From a bacterium (lineage in GTDB: Bacteria > Chlamydiota > Chlamydiia > Chlamydiales > SM23-39): 7,767 nt of DNA. The notes under the pieces were generated by a model. It saw only the letters and a program-made list of their open reading frames with translations, made no database searches and was not told the origin of the DNA. A program made the position numbers and the translations under genes. The stretch lies in assembly GCA_021818045.1 (NCBI GenBank), contig JAKAFF010000057.1:1-7767 (forward strand), written 5' to 3'. This document shows positions 6,475 through 7,767 of the stretch, one piece after another (position 1 is the first letter of the stretch; each line of letters starts with the position of its first letter).

Positions 6475-7275
6475 GTGAAGTTGCTTATTGTGATTTGTGT
6501 ATTGTTATTTCCATATCTAATTTTTGCGGAAGAAAAGTCGATCGTTGTTTTGATCACATCATATAATAATGGGCGGTGGGTCGATAAAAATGTCCTGTCT
6601 GCATTGCAGCAAGACTATACTCATTATCGTGTGATTTATATTGATGATGAATCTACGGATGGGACTGTGCGTAGAGTTGAAGATTTAGTGAGATTGCATA
6701 AGAACAAAAACAATTTTACTCTCATTCGTAACGCTAAACGAAAGGGTGCTTTAGCAAATATCCACTACGCTGTTCACAATCTTTGCGAGAATGATGCGAT
6801 CATTGTGAGCTTGGATGGTGATGATTGGTTTTTTGACAATCAGGTGCTTAAGAAAATCAATGCTATCTACAATGAGAATGAGATTTGGATAACGCATGGC
6901 ACCCTCATTGAATATCCTAGCGGATCAACAGATTGGAACTTGCAGATTCCACCCGATATCGTCTCTTGTAACCAATTTCGCTCGTATAGGTGCCCGTCTC
7001 ATCTAAGGACTTTTTATTCTTGGCTATTTAAAAAAATCCGGCTTGAGGATCTTCTCTACGAGGGGGAGTTTTTTCCTATGGCTTGGGACCAGGCGATCAT
7101 GTTCCCAATGATGGAGATGGCTGCAGAGAGACATTGTTTTATTCCAAATGTCTTGTACGTTTACAATATGGCTAATCCTCTGAATGACAATAAAGTAGAT
7201 CCTGCTTTGCAAAGGAATTTGGAGGCTTTTATCCGAGCTAAATTGCCCTATCAACGATTAGAAGATAAAAATTGA
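6475..7275 (+). CDS. GT2-like glycosyltransferase with N-terminal signal peptide
   Basis: This is a 266-residue family-2-type GT-A glycosyltransferase. Numbering is from GTG 6475, chosen because GGGAG at 6465-6469 is correctly spaced before it; GTG 6469 would add two residues and overlap the GT6 stop by three bases. The domain starts IVVLITSYNN (23-32), then VIYIDDESTDGT (53-64, nucleotide-binding Asp57/Asp58), SLDGDDW (112-118, DxD metal site), and a MAWDQAI segment (202-208) where the general base would be expected. Nucleotide sugar and acceptor are unknown. MKLLIVICVLLFPYLIFA-EE is a classical signal peptide with likely cleavage after IFA, unusual for an enzyme that needs cytoplasmic nucleotide sugars. 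There is no C-terminal membrane segment. It is coupled to the GT6 gene, so the two probably act on one glycan. It is markedly AT-richer than that neighbour (35% GC at 6601-6720). Confidence 0.85.
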   Translation: MKLLIVICVLLFPYLIFAEEKSIVVLITSYNNGRWVDKNVLSALQQDYTHYRVIYIDDESTDGTVRRVEDLVRLHKNKNNFTLIRNAKRKGALANIHYAVHNLCENDAIIVSLDGDDWFFDNQVLKKINAIYNENEIWITHGTLIEYPSGSTDWNLQIPPDIVSCNQFRSYRCPSHLRTFYSWLFKKIRLEDLLYEGEFFPMAWDQAIMFPMMEMAAERHCFIPNVLYVYNMANPLNDNKVDPALQRNLEAFIRAKLPYQRLEDKN

Positions 7276-7316
7276 TTGCACATTAAACTCCTCGCCCATA
7301 TAGAATAAAGAGCTGT

Positions 7317-7595
7317 TTACGTAGATTGCGATCGCAGTCGCTGCTTATGCGAATTCATTTGTGTATAAATGCCCTGAGCCTGCAAGGAAATTGCATCGGG
7401 TCGCTTGACGTTCAACTCGGCGAAGCTGGACCTTTGCAACTGTTTAGGGAAGAGTTTTTCTTTCCAATAGTGGAAAGTGTGGGGGCGGATTTGATGTTGC
7501 CGGCACCATTTTTCGATGGAGAGGTTGCTTGCCTGTTGCTGCTGAATTCGCTCTTTCCATGCAGAACGCTTTTCGTCTGATGCATGTTTGACCAT
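7317..7595 (-). pseudogene. tnpA: IS66-family TnpA-like protein, truncated C-terminus
   Basis: This 92-residue protein resembles the small accessory DNA-binding protein of IS66 elements, which carries a helix-turn-helix (about residues 26-49, SIEKWCRQHQIRPHTFHYW) and a basic N-terminus. SSFAELNV (56-63) and AISLQAQGIY (68-77) are family-like. After that the frame runs through repeat copy C (TQMNS) and ends in an arginine-rich tail unlike TnpA, so the natural C-terminus has been replaced. ATG 7595 has a good AGGAG site seven bases ahead (7603-7607 on the plus strand). The tnpB and tnpC (DDE transposase) genes should follow downstream, but the GT genes lie there instead. This is a remnant that cannot move by itself. 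Confidence 0.75.
7351..7367 (+). repeat. Dispersed direct repeat, copy C (17-base core)
   Basis: GAATTCATTTGTGTATA is identical to the core of copy B. Beyond it, AATG here corresponds to TATG in copy B, and the leftward half (CCAACTTTT) is not conserved. It lies inside the 3' part of tnpA on the opposite strand, at the point where the protein stops resembling IS66 TnpA. An exact 17-mer is unlikely by chance in a window of this size. Confidence 0.65.
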
Positions 7596-7677
7596 GAATA
7601 CACTCCTGGTTTTGAAAAAGAATCGGAGTGCCTTGCTCTTTTAAACGAAAAAAGATGGGTTCTTTTCCCGGTTACGG

Positions 7678-7767
7678 TTGTTGGTGAACTTTCGTCGAGG
7701 AAAACTGGAGTGGAAAAGACTGCAGAGTAATGAAAGATGTCTCGATGAGATGGAAGAGAGGGTTGAT
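7678..7767 (+). CDS. Possible partial gene at the right edge
   Basis: An open frame just outside the IS66 terminus runs off the window and reads LLVNFRRGKLEWKRLQSN, then a charged stretch (DEMEERVD). Candidate starts are TTG 7678, TTG 7681 and GTG 7684; the frame is open back to a stop at 7642-7644. The composition looks like a charged helical protein, but thirty residues are too few to identify it. Confidence 0.2.
   Translation, partial: MLVNFRRGKLEWKRLQSNERCLDEMEERVD

Larger units (their letters stand above)
7317..7675 (-). mobile_element. IS66-family element remnant (left end plus tnpA)
   Basis: Reading on the minus strand, a likely left terminus begins at 7675 with GTAACCGGGAAAAGAACCC; IS66-family inverted repeats characteristically start with GTAA. 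About 80 bases of leader follow, then tnpA. The other terminus and the tnpB/tnpC genes are missing, so the inverted repeat cannot be confirmed by pairing and no target duplication can be shown. The element breaks off near repeat copy C. Confidence 0.5.

Overview
The window looks like an accessory, rearranged stretch of a bacterial chromosome with moderate-to-low GC. No rRNA, tRNA or core housekeeping marker fixes the taxon. Exported glycosyltransferases, an IS66-type remnant and dispersed short repeats at gene breaks would fit a host-associated or intracellular bacterium, for example an environmental chlamydia. That placement is a weak inference.

Layout from left to right. (1) Positions 1-614 hold a short unidentified reading-frame tail, then a direct repeat (copy A), then the C-terminal half of a citrate synthase whose N-terminal half is missing. 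(2) Positions 553-5307 on the minus strand are a tightly coupled three-gene operon. In transcription order these are a PEP-synthase/PPDK-like phosphotransferase (ATP-grasp plus phosphohistidine domain), a textbook phosphoenolpyruvate phosphomutase (PepM, motif EDK-x5-NS), and a Gfo/Idh/MocA-type NAD(P)-dependent oxidoreductase. PepM is the entry enzyme for C-P bond formation, so this is a phosphonate module. The usual next enzymes (phosphonopyruvate decarboxylase, AEP transaminase) are not in the window. (3) Positions 5308-5749 are a divergent intergenic region of about 440 bases holding palindromes and repeat copy B. (4) Positions 5750-7275 on the plus strand are two overlapping glycosyltransferase genes. 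The first belongs to GT6, the ABO/alpha-1,3-Gal(NAc) transferase family, and carries a DxD motif. The second is GT2-like. Both begin with what look like secretion signals. (5) Positions 7317 to about 7675 are a remnant of an IS66-family element: tnpA only, with its C-terminus replaced by repeat copy C. A possible partial gene runs off the right edge.

Working model (inference). PepM makes phosphonopyruvate from PEP, an unfavourable equilibrium that needs a pulling step. The co-translated oxidoreductase is a candidate for that step or a later one, and the dikinase-like protein is a candidate phosphoryl donor or acceptor enzyme. The glycosyltransferase pair may build a host-like glycan outside the cytoplasm. 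The phosphonate operon and the glycosyltransferase pair sit in separate segments bounded by the same direct repeat, so they may be independently acquired cassettes rather than one pathway.
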